Below, in pieces: positions 21,701-29,864 of a stretch of DNA of 64,000 nucleotides. The position numbers and the translations under genes are program-made. The DNA comes from Sweltsa coloradensis (lineage: Eukaryota; Arthropoda; Insecta; Plecoptera; Chloroperlidae): contig JAMZAV010004567.1 of assembly GCA_024449915.1 (NCBI GenBank), forward strand, positions 42,541-106,540. Direction: 5' to 3'. The notes beneath the pieces were generated by a model. That model made no database searches. It saw nothing but the letters and a program-made list of their open reading frames with translations, and was not told the origin of the DNA. How positions within the stretch are numbered: the stretch's first letter is position 1; each line of letters starts with the position of its first letter.

Positions 21701-24175
21701 AAAACGTGGCAGTTCTAAGTTCAGAGATTTCGAAGGCCTCCATAAAATTTCATCGCAATCGGAGTATCGGTTTAGCCGGAATCGTGTTAACAGACACACA
21801 AAAAAAAAAAAACATTACGGATTTTTTCTCCAGTGTAGTGAAATGGAATCTTCGCTTCGCTCGCTACGCTCATCCAAAAACCATATTCATATGCAATATT
21901 AGCTGGTAAGGGACTTTTGAGAATTAAAATAATGAAAAAAAGTAGGCTTATATTTAGGACAATACGGTAGGTACCTACTATTTGATTAAATTTAAAAACA
22001 ATGTTATATTAATAAATTATGGACATGATAGAAACATTTATAGGGCTATTTCATTGGTAGGACAGCGTAATTCTTTAAAGTATTGAACATTGGTAGGGTA
22101 ACATGTACGGAAGCTACTAATACTCCATCATCTGCCACACTTACTTTCCCAGCAGGGCCTTCCGGAACACGATGGGGTATCTCCGGTCGAGTATCGCGCA
22201 CAGCTTCGATCCGCTGTATTGGAAGTTGGGCTGCTCGATCGACTGCTCGACCAGCGCGCACATTACGACCTCGAAGGTGACGTCGTCGTCAAGCCAGGAC
22301 TCGAACGCCTCGACCAGCGGAGATATCGTCTTGTCAAACATGTCCGGGTTGCGCGTGAGGTGACGCATGACGCCGGTGATGTGCTGCAGGGCCACAGACT
22401 CCATCGTAGCGTCGCCCGACTGGAGGGGGTAACAAAACAAGTAGTAACTGACGGTCAAATATAGCCTAAAAAACTTGAAACAAGTACTGAACTGGTGGTG
22501 AAAGTAGATGAGGTGGCTGTTCTAGAGGTAAAAGGGAAATGTTTGTTTAGCTTAGTTACAAAGCAAAGAACAAAAAAGATTTATCAATGAAAAGATGTAT
22601 TAAGTGCATGTTCTTTTATTGCATTTCTCTCTGTCAAGTAGAGCTTTTCTCTTCTGATGCTGACATGTATTTTAATAATGTAAAGTACGAGAATAGCAAA
22701 CCCAACCGGCTATAAATAAATACTACTAGGCCCACTAGGGCCTACTACTAAAAATAGGCTACATTTACAAAAATTGTATTGACGGTTGGAATATGATACA
22801 ACTTACGAATGTGATGGAAAAAATTAGCTCTACATAGACAGGCCACAGAGAAAGCAATTGTTGTAATTTAATTTAATCGAGTCTCTGACTGGGGATCAAA
22901 CACAATACCTACGTAGAGCAATAGACAGGGTGTCCACTGCACAAGGATGTAAAAAAAGTGGCGATAGGGAGTCTAAGCTAGAAGCCCAGTAGCGTGGGGT
23001 GTGGCTTGTGATTGGCTGAATCAACATGGTTAACGTGGTGGTAACAAACCCTCAGGCCGGACATTAGTAAATCAATGACGTGCTGAACAAGAGTGTTCTA
23101 CTTTACCCCATTCTCCTCGTACGACTGATACTGATAGGTGGTAGGAGCCGGAGCAGGGCGGTATCCAGACGGGAAGAACTCCGGAGCGTTCACAGAGAGT
23201 GTGGACTTGGGAGTAGAGTCCCCGGCTCCACCCGGATCAGTTGCGCTCCCTAGGGAACAAGGGCTCGAGTTAGAACCAGGAATAAGCAAAAACATCAATT
23301 TGTCGGTAAGATAACGAATGTGGGAATAATATACCAATATAAGATAAAAAGGGGCAGGATTAGAAACAATGTCATCAGAGAAATGCTAGACCTATGTGTA
23401 TGGTAGTTACGTAAGTTAGGTGTCAGGATGGGAAGGACACATTCGTGGTGGTTTGGACATAGGTAGGGCTACCTATCCTACCTAGGTTGGAAACAAATGA
23501 TAGTTCAAATGGAATAAAGGATTACCATGTGGCAATTGTCAATTGCAAATCAATCCTTAACATTTACACCTTCCAAGTGATTGATAAATTCAATGTTTAT
23601 TTGTAGTAAGTATAGGCCTAAGTAAGATTTGTAAGCAAGAATTTGCATTGCCAATTTGATAACCAAAGATAATTTAGCCATAAATTCAAAATAAAGAGTG
23701 TAGGCTTACTATAGGCCTAGCCTTGTAAAACCTAAAAGTTGAGACAACAAAGAGAACTAAACTTTTAAAAGGCGGTGCTCTGTTTTTCAAGCATTAGGCC
23801 TACCTCACAATGGCGACTGTTGAATCTACTGTACTTCCTGACAAATGAACTATACGGTGAAAACATTAATCGAAGACTAGGCCTAGGGCCTAATTGTTAT
23901 TTGTTGATATATTGTCCCCGCCAAAAAAATACCTAGACCTACCTATATAAAAAATTAATTAAAAATAACGTACCTCGTGATGGCGGCTGGTGGGTGTGCG
24001 GACGGCGCAAGACAGAGTTCCCCTCGGGCGCAGAGTATGGGCGCCGCTGCTGAGCCGGCTCGCCAGCGAAGGGACGCCTCAGCTCCGACGAGCGCCAGTT
24101 CTCGCCGTCTCTGGGGGCCCACGGACCCCGGCCCCTTCCGCGAGGGGGGGGCGGTCCCTCACGGTTGTCGTTCAT
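9184..24175 (-). CDS. PAIP1: PAIP1, poly(A)-binding protein-interacting protein 1 (7 coding exons)
   Basis: Seen: coding exons at 24175-23974, 23249-23107, 22419-22145, 16473-16251, 15451-15245, 14770-14649 and 9286-9184. All have GT/AG borders and compatible phases and total 1275 nt (424 codons plus TGA). Domains: a Pro/Arg/Gly-rich N-terminus (1-67); a PAM2 motif LSVNAPEFFPSGYR at about 85-98; a MIF4G-type helical core, about 118-330, with ALRESNWGR near its end; and a C-terminal acidic PAM1-like segment DEEMDEEIQAAFQQF (about 400-414). Known: PAIP1 binds PABP through PAM2 and PAM1, binds eIF4A/eIF3 through its MIF4G core, and stimulates cap-dependent translation in the cytoplasm. The PAM2 motif, SNWGR, DDPYG and the acidic tail match the vertebrate protein as I remember it. 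The start is the first ATG of the N-terminal exon; further 5' UTR exons cannot be excluded. Introns 3 and 6 are swollen by transposons. Confidence 0.93.
9513..9669. repeat. Penelope-like terminal fragment, left half split by a pogo-like insertion
   Basis: AGGATCCAAC...GCTTACCTTCAAAAAGTGATGG and GGCTGCTGAGTTTCTTGAAG reappear inverted at 10598-10668. Nearby are a GACGTTTCGACACG word and a TACAAAACACAGA / TCTGTGTTTTGTA inverted repeat. The arm resembles the end at 14500-14560 downstream of the GIY-YIG fragment, so the same family is likely. Confidence 0.5.
9670..10580. mobile_element. pogo/Tigger-like non-autonomous element
   Basis: 911 bp with 22-bp perfect TIRs beginning CAGTAAGATCTCTCTTATCC and TA duplications at 9668-9669 and 10581-10582. 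The CAGTA...CTCTTATCCG ends and TA target are typical of pogo-group elements of the Tc1/mariner superfamily. There is a poly(A) run at 9730-9760 and (TAGGCC)n near 10240-10310. No transposase ORF. Confidence 0.88.
10598..10668. repeat. Penelope-like terminal fragment, right half
   Basis: Inverted partner of 9513-9595 (TATTCTTCAAGAAATTCAGC ... TTTTTGAAGGTAAGCT). The two arms were separated by the 911-bp pogo-like insertion. Confidence 0.5.
10731..12348. mobile_element. non-autonomous hAT element, CTCGAG family, nested
   Basis: 1618 bp. TIR TAGGGGTGTGCGAGTA / TACTCGCACATCCCTA, with an exact 8-bp TSD AGCGCGAT at 10723-10730 and 12349-12356. Subterminal regions repeat CGACTCGACTCGA. It sits inside the CCGTATTGT element. 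Its interior has poorly conserved GAGATTGAGCAAG-like repeats (11270-11410) and TAGGCC tracts; no transposase was recognised. Confidence 0.94.
12650..12766 (+). CDS. 38-codon ORF inside the TIR element (captured sequence?)
   Basis: MSDEGEDEMAQDEQ... to ISKGLRRS, then TAG. The same 38 codons occur at 43796-43912 on the other strand, with one synonymous change seen (CGG/CGC). The upstream 200 bp are CpG-rich, unlike the rest of the region. The protein is not recognised. Identity between copies may only reflect recent duplication; alternatively it is a captured host first exon, since AGGAG|CTAGG marks the point where sequence character changes. Confidence 0.4.
   Translation: MSDEGEDEMAQDEQMKTADRVEKKGSSALQISKGLRRS
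13035..13545. mobile_element. foldback (palindromic) element with TTAA flanks
   Basis: Two arms of about 220 bp are almost perfectly inverted around a spacer near 13240-13320 (for example AACGTAGGGTGTTGTGTTTT against AAAACACAACACCCTACGTT). Ends are (T/G)GCTATTCGACC. TTAA flanks lie at 13031-13034 and 13546-13549, as for piggyBac-type insertion. Several arm differences are C/T or A/G, so it could still form a long hairpin. Confidence 0.8.
13564..13948 (+). pseudogene. Penelope-like element, GIY-YIG endonuclease remnant
   Basis: One frame gives CQSNRCHTCPINPPAKTFSA, a Cys-rich segment. After a frameshift near 13710 the next frame gives GVIGLTTNTLRQRMNGHRPD and later FNASIIKALPP. The order Cys motif, Y(V)IG.TT..LR.R...H, then a C-terminal ...NLNLR fits the GIY-YIG endonuclease of Penelope-like retroelements. 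5' domains (RT) are absent. No intact gene. Confidence 0.65.
14347..14560 (+). repeat. Penelope-like 3' terminal region
   Basis: Follows the GIY-YIG fragment by 400 bp and contains CGAGCCGAAACGTTTCGTC and CAGCCACCA...TTTCAAGGTAAGCT..GTTGG, matching the split copy at 9513/10668. The intervening 13950-14340 has tandem-like repeats of CAAAAGCGGTGAATTGG. A hammerhead-type core was looked for but not convincingly found. Confidence 0.45.
14649..14770 (-). CDS. PAIP1: PAIP1 coding exon 6
   Basis: Encodes residues 351-390 plus two nucleotides, beginning TDGPVFFGPDGKVLTREES and ending DDPYG, matching the linker between MIF4G and PAM1. The acceptor is TTTGTCCAG|ACG and the donor TACGG|GTGAGT. Confidence 0.9.
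15245..15451 (-). CDS. PAIP1: PAIP1 coding exon 5 (MIF4G, end)
   Basis: Encodes residues 282-350, including the family signature ALRESNWGR. The acceptor is TTTTCCCAG|CTG and the donor CTCTGG|GTGCGT. Both ends are phase 0. Confidence 0.92.
15476..15970. repeat. eroded hAT-like repeat in PAIP1 intron 4
   Basis: Starts CAGGGTTGCCACC, a TIR-like word shared with the element at 28494. AAATCCTTA repeats follow. Two variants of the GACCCGGCACCTCCACC motif lie at 15776 and 15830. No right end or TSD was found. Confidence 0.4.
16251..16473 (-). CDS. PAIP1: PAIP1 coding exon 4 (MIF4G, middle)
   Basis: Encodes residues 207-281, starting CREEYSNVI and containing GYLLFVAELYKQIDL, typical of MIF4G helices. 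The acceptor is GTCCCTCAG|G and the donor CTCAAG|GTGAGT, phase 0. Intron 3 upstream is 5.7 kb and contains a complete hAT element and other repeats. Confidence 0.93.
16521..19579 (+). mobile_element. hAT element with BED-finger transposase (in PAIP1 intron 3)
   Basis: Seen: 17-bp perfect terminal inverted repeats TAGGGATGACTTCGGGT, followed by subterminal copies of GGAACCGGTTCC/GGATCCGG. It is flanked by an exact 8-bp duplication ATTCATAG at 16513-16520 and 19580-19587. Length is 3059 bp. The interior encodes a ZBED/hAT transposase in at least three exons on the plus strand, opposite to PAIP1. The 8-bp TSD and domain order are diagnostic of the hAT superfamily. Perfect ends and TSD suggest a fairly recent insertion, although the transposase frame is damaged. 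Confidence 0.96.
16797..19142 (+). pseudogene. hAT transposase, ZBED type, with compensating frameshifts
   Basis: Exon 1 (16797-16874, MSASSSSKRANTSFVWDYCS...) splices at CCAG|GTAAGT to 16980. Together they form a BED zinc finger (CNKC...HLKTKH). The catalytic core follows: LTTDAWTSINCESYLAVN with the first Asp, then IVHDNASNIKH with the second, then CAAHLLQLC. The frame stops at 17691. Coding continues in another frame (IVNGDKQEVSNHPIAKAV...HFSHSS) and returns to the original frame before 17823, where KSRWNSICDMFDRLLKL follows. A GAG|GTTAGT donor at 18478 joins the exon at 18905-19142, which carries the hAT C-terminal dimerisation domain (ENPLDWW...SVASERHFSAAGR) and TAA. Two small indels with cancelling phase make this copy probably inactive; a sequencing error is the alternative. 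Confidence 0.88.
19590..20000. mobile_element. CAGGGTTCCCAC TIR element
   Basis: 411 bp, ends CAGGGTTCCCAC / GTGGGAACCCTG, with repeated TTCCCTGACTTTTCCAGG inside and TAGTA on both sides (19585-19589 and 20001-20005). The 5-bp flank does not fit hAT cleanly, so the class is uncertain. The hAT at 16521-19579 inserted right beside its left end. Confidence 0.6.
20009..20380. repeat. eroded hAT-like end (ATCGAT words)
   Basis: TAGGGATGACATAGCAGAAT followed by ATCGATTAATCGATTCC words resembles the start of the TAGGGATG hAT families. A partner end was not found. Short ORFs here look incidental. Confidence 0.35.
21091..21967. mobile_element. CCGTATTGT-type TIR element with nested insertion
   Basis: The left end GCGTATTGTGCTGAATATAGG and right end ATATTTAGGACAATACGG are both flanked by TA. 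Most of the interior (21162-21877) is a copy of the AAACGCTYAAGTCCCGCCGCG repeat, which looks inserted into an older copy. Confidence 0.65.
21162..21877. repeat. AAACGCTCAAGTCCCGCCGCG repeat, copy 1
   Basis: Begins CTAGGAAAACGCTCAAGTCC and ends CTTCGCTCGCTACGCTCATC. It has internal near-repeats of GGTTCTGTGAAAAAATCATT and ends with CAGTTCTAAGTTCAGAGATT...GTTTAGCCGGAATCGTGTTA. Nearly the same architecture is at 60367-61178, with shorter relatives at 37030-37610 and 59369-60030. Subterminal TTGGATGAGCG is inverted between the ends. Confidence 0.7.
22145..22419 (-). CDS. PAIP1: PAIP1 coding exon 3 (MIF4G, first part)
   Basis: Encodes residues 116-206 plus two nucleotides. The helical repeat sequence includes CALVEQSIEQPNFQYSGSKL, which aligns with the IPNFSYMGARLC region of vertebrate PAIP1. 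The acceptor is CCCCTCCAG|TCG and the donor GGAAA|GTAAGT. The split AA|G codon gives Lys207. Confidence 0.93.
22420..23106 (-). other. PAIP1 intron 2
   Basis: 687 bp of AT-rich DNA; no repeat end or ORF recognised. A GTGATTGGCTG (CCAAT-like) word at about 23008 is probably incidental. Confidence 0.5.
23107..23249 (-). CDS. PAIP1: PAIP1 coding exon 2 (PAM2 motif)
   Basis: Encodes residues 68-115. It contains the PABP MLLE-domain ligand motif PAM2 (TLSVNAPEFFPSGYR), with the invariant Phe and Pro. The acceptor is TTCCCTAG|GG and the donor GGG|GTAAAG. It ends in phase 0. Confidence 0.92.
23250..23973 (-). other. PAIP1 intron 1
   Basis: 724 bp without recognisable features apart from scattered TAGGCCTA words. 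Confidence 0.5.
23974..24175 (-). CDS. PAIP1: PAIP1 coding exon 1
   Basis: Encodes residues 1-67 plus one nucleotide. The segment is low-complexity, with MNDNREGPPPPRGRGRG at the start and then a Gln/Pro/Arg-rich stretch. The donor reads CGAG|GTACGT on the minus strand. The single leftover G joins the GG at the start of exon 2 to give Gly. This is the least conserved part of the family, so the start choice rests on the open frame and splice phase. Confidence 0.8.
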
Positions 24176-24679
24176 CTCTCAGTTTGACAAGAGACAAGTC
24201 CTGGAATGTTTTAGTCCCTCCCTCATTAGTTTATTTCATTGAAGGGAACATCATTATCCAGCACTCAAAATGTAGGGGAGGGGGGGTAGATGACAGAATC
24301 AGACATACTTGGAAAGGGGAGTCTCTAAGTACAGGGAGAATAAAATACTCAGGAGTCAGGACTACGTAGGCTACAGACACGTCAAACTTCGATTCATAAC
24401 CGGGACAACAAAACTTGATTAGCTAGAAGGTCAAGATCTTGGTTTGAAAGATCTTGTATGATTTCAAACTTAACTGCCACCCGGTGTTAGCATCTTGAAC
24501 CTCATCACAAACAGTTAGGACTATGGCAGCAAACAAGCCAAGCCTACATTTGTGCTGTCTCATTGTTTCACTTTATTTTGAACTAGAGTAGACAGTTGAT
24601 AAATAGACCTGGTCTACATGGTAGGTAAAGGCCACATACACATAAATAGCTACAGATAGCTCCCATCATCTCGTATAGG

Positions 24680-25767
24680 CAGGGCTAAAAAAAGTTATTA
24701 AATGGCACATGCCCGACTGGGCATGTTGGAGATAATTTTACATGCCCAGACAGAAAATGCCAATGCCAATTTTTTTTTTAAGAATAAGGCCTAAAATAAG
24801 TTATTCTTTTGAATTATAATGTCCTTTGTTCATGCCGCCGACTTGTGGCAGTGTGTTAAGTAGGCCTAGGGTTTGCCCCCCGTCTTACCACTCGCGATCT
24901 TCCAGAGATTATACTGCGTAAATAATTACCTTAACAATTCTAATGTTTTTAATCTGCTAGAAGTCAAAAGATAGGTGAAAACTGAAATTTAACACATGGG
25001 AATAGAGATACTGCAGAGGCTAGCCTTTCCTTAAATCTTGTTTACTCGCCAGCATTCAGGCTCCAGCCCTCCCCCCTCCACCGCCCCGCGCCAACGCATC
25101 AAGACCTTGACTTGACTGTGACAAGATATAAAGCAGATGCAAGGAACAGCCTGAACAGTGAGTGTTATCTTAATGGCCTAAAATCACGACAGACCTGTTA
25201 CTGGACAAGTGGACTTATCTTTTAGGGCCTATCTTGCGATGAGAGCTAAATAAAATAAATAAAATAAATTTTATTTAGAGTCTGCCCACTCAGTTATATA
25301 ACTGATTTTCAGTGGGGGACTGAAAATCAAAGCGACCAAGCCAACCATGCAAGCCCCGACGCAATCGACGAGTGAGCGATAACCAACCAAAGATCGATAT
25401 TTTTAATAGGAAATATAGCAATCAGTGGTATGGACAGTGCGAACACCCGCGAATCAACGCCAGAATCAACAAGGCCGATTCAGAACAACTCTGAAATTTA
25501 TTATGTGCTTCGTTGCTAGGACGGCTCTAAAGTCACCGTTTACAAACTCCTAAGACAAGAACTGATGGACTTAAGTCCAAATCAGAAGTTAAAAAACTTC
25601 TGACTTTAGCGGGAATCGAACCCTGGATCTTCTGCATTGGAAGCAGATACGCTAACAACAAGACCAACGAGCTGGCTGTGTGGCTGTGGCTGGGCATGTG
25701 GAAAAAAAACTACGCGTTTTTTAGTACCTGCCCCGGGCATCTTGGGCAAGGTATTATTTTAGCCCTG
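24680..25767. mobile_element. hAT-like element upstream of PAIP1, containing a SINE
   Basis: Inverted ends are (C)AGGGCTAAAA / TTTTAGCCCTG. Nested GCCCGACTGGGCATG / CTGGGCATGTGG words lie just inside. No matching 8-bp TSD was seen, so the call rests on the TIR only. A full SINE-A copy (25247-25673) sits near its right end. Confidence 0.5.
25247..25673 (-). repeat. tRNA-derived SINE-A, copy 1
   Basis: The head (25673 leftwards, minus strand) reads like a tRNA: an A box with TTGGTCTTG.TGTTAGCG, an anticodon arm TCTGC-TTCCAAT-GCAGA (CCA in the anticodon position) and a B box GGTTCGATTCC. A conserved body of about 330 bp follows (CAGTGGGGGACT..., CACTCAGTTATATAACTG) and an (AAATAAAATAAAT) tail. 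Four other copies are in the window. Confidence 0.85.
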
Positions 25768-26059
25768 CATCCAGGCCTCAGGCTATGTGAGTAGGCCCTA
25801 ATTACAACCATTAACTGTAGGTAGTAGGTGACACGTGACTAAAAGTCTTATGCCTTGCACTACCTATAGGGCTAGGCCTGCGTTTGCCCTAGCATGCATC
25901 CATGCCTACTTGCTTGATGTTCACAGGGCCTAGATTAACAAGCAACGGATAAGCATCTAATAAGGCGGCATAGGGCCTAGTGTGTTGAGTATTGAAATTG
26001 CATCAAGTAACGCATAAATAGGCCTAGACCAACCACAATCTTGCCAAGAGCTTGACAAG

Positions 26060-27460
26060 ATGTTTGCAAGTTCTTGTCAAAATTTTGCAAGAATAATACA
26101 AGATCTTACACTACAATCTTGCCTTTTGCTAAGATTTTTCAGCAGGGTTGGCCTATTTAGGCCTAGATCTATGGCAATGAAAATGAGAAAACGCAGATAT
26201 GCTGCTGTTGTTAATTGGCCTACCATTAGGGTAGACAATAGAGTATGTAAATCAACTGTAAAAAAAATCCACTCGCCAGCTCGCCACTGGCGAGTTACAA
26301 AAGTCTCCTGGCGAGTTGACATATTTAATCCCTTGTCTCAATACCACTGGTAAATCCCTCAAAGCAATTATTCAAATCAAAACTTTTATTTTTTATTTTT
26401 TTTCTAAATATCGAGCAGCGGCAGTCCTGGTGGAACGGAGAAAATGAAGTTGTCGGCACTCTGACCCCCCCCCCGCCAACACCACCAATCCTTCAAACCT
26501 TACCAACTACAATGAGCAGGGCAAAGACTCGACCCACAGTTATGGGCCTTTTTATGACATGCCGGCGGACAGTCGGGCACTTGTCGCATGCAAACAAAAG
26601 GAAGGTTTGTATCTCGGATTTCGTTTTCAAAATAAACACTGAAGCCCTGAAAACCGTCAGCTTGCCCTCAGTAGTCAAGCTGATTCGGGTGAAAGACGTG
26701 TAGGTGTAATAGACAGATCAGTGTTATACATTGAGTTGCTCTGCGAGACAAGTCATGTGATTTTAGACAATAATTAATCATTTGTGTGCAGTGTTTGTGA
26801 GTGTCATTACAAAATCAAATTGGAATAATGAAACAATCGAATACTATTCAGTCATTTTTTACGAAAAGGGTTCGCGATCTGTCGTCTTCAAATACCAGCA
26901 CAAACAATGAAATAGTAATGTGTGAATCAACAACCTGGTGGCTAGTTATAATATTACAGACTGGTGTTGATATAATTTATGAACGTTTGATTTCATTAAT
27001 TGCCAAGCTAAATACATAATGTTACATAAGTAGCCTAATCAGGAGTTAGTCTACGAATCATGGAAAAATCTACAAATAAATCTAAGACAAAGTAGCATCT
27101 CTGTGGCCGTCCTATACCAACGTCTGTATCTTCCTCGTCACCATAAAGATAAAGCAATCTGCTTGACAGCTAGATCACATGTCTTCCATGCGGACTGTCG
27201 ACTAATTTTCATTCAGGTAAGCAATCGATCATGTAAACCATATTATTGTCTTCCTATTTAACCCTTATCCGTCATTGAAATTTGCCTAAAAACGTGTTTT
27301 AGGTCACTTAACGGTAGGGGTACTTTTCGAAAAAAATTCGCCTTTGGCTAAAAAGCCTCCACGGCTGGAGCTTTGCCCCAGACCTCGGATTGCCACGCCA
27401 ACCTCGTGGCGAGTGGATTTGAGACTCGGCGAGTCCATTACCTCGCAATTTTTCGAGGGT
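26060..27460. mobile_element. hAT-like remnant with N-terminal coding trace
   Basis: The inverted words AAATCCACTCGCCA (26268 region) and TGGCGAGTGGATTT (27409 region) bracket an ORF start at 26830 (MKQSNTIQSFFTKRVRDLSS), which resembles the ...SFF... N-terminus of hAT/ZMYM-type transposases. No catalytic part remains and no TSD could be set. Boundaries are approximate. Confidence 0.4.
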
Positions 27461-27640
27461 TGTGTAAAATAAATAGGTAGGCCCCTACCTATCTAGGCCT
27501 GCACATCATGTAGGCCTAGACCAAAATGTAATTCAAAGAAATAACTTTAAAATTGAGTATTGATTCGGAATGCGAATTGATTCCTTGAGTTTACACTTAG
27601 GCCTAGGCTAATTAAACGTTGCATATAAATAAATCGGCCT

Positions 27641-27755
27641 AAATAAATTGTAACCACTCAGTTATAGGCCTAACTGATTTTCAGTGGGGGACAGTAAATC
27701 AAAGCGACCAAGCCAACCCTGTAGGCCCCGACACAATCGACGAGTGAGCGATAAT
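27641..27755 (-). repeat. SINE-A, copy 2 (3' fragment)
   Basis: Only the tail-proximal portion is present (AACTGATTTTCAGTGGGGGA, GACCAAGCCAACCCTGTAGG, AATCGACGAGTGAGCGATAA). The tRNA-like head is missing. Confidence 0.8.
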
Positions 27756-28493
27756 CACAACACACACACAACACAGTAGGGGCTACAAAGTCAAGCCGAT
27801 TGAATCCTCTAGGCCTAACTCGCTTTTGGAACCAATTTGATTCCAAACATCCATTAGACAGAATTAACGTAGGTAGGGTATAGACTAGGCCTTAGGTCTA
27901 GGCCTGTATAGGCACAAATGAAAGGGTCCAATTTTTATAAGACCTACGGGCCTAGGCTAGGCTTGTACCTTCCCAAAGCCTGAAAGTCCTAAAGCTAGGC
28001 TAGGCCTTAGGTTTATAGGCAAAAATGAAAGGGAGATTGTCCAATTTTTATAAGACCTAGGGACCTACTTCCAATGGAGCCTGAAGCTGAACTACTGCCA
28101 ACGGAAGACCAAAGCATAAACGAGGAGGATGAAGATGAGGGAACAGACTAAGGAGGGAGTGAAATAAGTAATGTGAAGGGAACAGAATTAGGCCTACAAG
28201 GATTGCAATGGTGGGAATTGGACGTCAAAAGGAATTTAAGGATTAAGGAGATAAAACCTGCCAGCAATCTATGATCAACTGCAGGAGAGAGAGAAAACAA
28301 CAACCCAAAGCCCCCCCCCCCCCCCAAAGAAAAGGATATTAAAGAATTTAAAAAGTCACTTAAAAAGCTACTGCCTAAGGCTCACCCTGATTAGATTAGG
28401 CCTAGTAAGAGAGAGGGAAATAACGTGAGAGAGAAGAGGGAAGCACTGGTCAAGCTTGAGATTCATTTATGAGTGTGATGAAGGACACATGGG

Positions 28494-29253
28494 CAGGGTT
28501 GCCAGATATATGAGCGCTGATGTCGCCGCGGCAACTTTTGAAGTCGCCCAAATGTCGCCCAATCTGGCGCGGCGGCCCAAATGGGGGGGTCTGGGGGGGA
28601 ACGCCCCAGAATTGCCCCGCAGGGCGTTTTAAAAAAAATGTTTTTTAAAAGGTGTATTTTTGACTCTACGGAAATATTGGAGAATTTAAGGGAGTATATA
28701 TTTTATGGGTATATTTACTAGGCACAATAGATTTAAAAAAACTCTAAAATCAAAAGTAAAATATATTCTGTACTCACGTGCTGAAACGATAATCTAGTAA
28801 AATCGGAGCCACTAAAATGATAAACAACACCATCAACAGTTCGACACAACTTCACGTACTCCCACGTGCGGTCAAAAAACAACTGAGCTTCTGTACCTAC
28901 AAATAACAAAACGATTAAACGACAAAACGATACAGTTTAAAGATCAGCTATCTTCGACATTCCACGTCTTTTATCCTGATGTGACATTTAACCAAACAAA
29001 ACGCCGCGGGCCGGGCAAAATGTAGTCGGTTAATGAGTATTCTGTATGACTTACCTAATATATTACAATATACTATTTAACAATGGAATAATTTCTGATA
29101 CACATTATTTGTGTTTAAAGCACGCTGTAGATTGAGAAATTTTTGGAAAGTTTGGATTTTTGTGAAGTAGCCCATTTCGGCGACAGGCGACTTCCGAAAT
29201 ATTTTGGTCGCTAAAAACATTGCTTCGTCGCCCAAACGGCGGTGGCAACACTG
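28494..29253. mobile_element. non-autonomous hAT element, CAG(G/T)GTTGCCA family
   Basis: 760 bp, ends CAGGGTTGCCA / TGGCAACACTG, with an exact 8-bp TSD CACATGGG at 28486-28493 and 29254-29261. Subterminal words are GTCGCCGCGGC / GTCGCCCAAACGGCGG. No transposase ORF. Confidence 0.93.
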
Positions 29254-29299
29254 CACATGGGCTAAAGACGCGAAACAAAAGGGGATATATGGAAATAGT

Positions 29300-29850
29300 C
29301 TAAGGCAAACCTACCACCGACTAGGCCTAGGCCTACCCTACCGTCATTAGTAGGAGAGAGAAACCAATACAAATACCTTCAAGTCCAAAAAACTAGAATA
29401 GGGGCCTATGCCTAGGCTAGGCCCTAGGCCTAGACCTACCAAACGCGGACGGCAACGCTAGGCCTAGCCTACTAGGCCTAGGACTTAGCAATCCTTGTCC
29501 CTTGAGATTCACGCGACCCTATGATAGCCTAGGTAAACATAAGTGTAACCTAACCTAGCCGTACCCTGGGCATAGGTGCAGCGTACGATTGTAGGCTAGG
29601 CCCCTAGGCTAGGCCTACCTAGCCCTAGGTAGGCCTAGGCCCAGGCCTAGGTCCAAGGCCCTACACGCGCCGCAAACCACAATATAGGCCTAGGGCCTAG
29701 GACCCGGGCCTTAGGCGAAAAGCTTTGGGTTTAAAATTGATATTGGTAATAGGCCTAGGGCCCTACTAGGGGCTAGCTAGGCTAGGCAAGGGCTAGGCCT
29801 GGGGCCTAGGCTACCAAAGAGATTATAGCCTAAAAAAAAAAACTAAATGT
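29300..29850. repeat. dense TAGGCCTA tract
   Basis: A cluster of TAGGCCTAGG/CCTAGGCC words with local GC well above the surroundings. It is palindromic at 6-12 bp scale and has no ORF. Similar tracts lie at 6240-6400, 32740-33060 and 57000-57300. Confidence 0.7.
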
Positions 29851-29864
29851 GTTTCTAGTGAAAA

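Noticed and set aside
25600..25673. tRNA gene (anticodon CCA)
   Set aside because: Part of a repeated SINE with a body and A-rich tail at five sites; acceptor stem pairing is absent.
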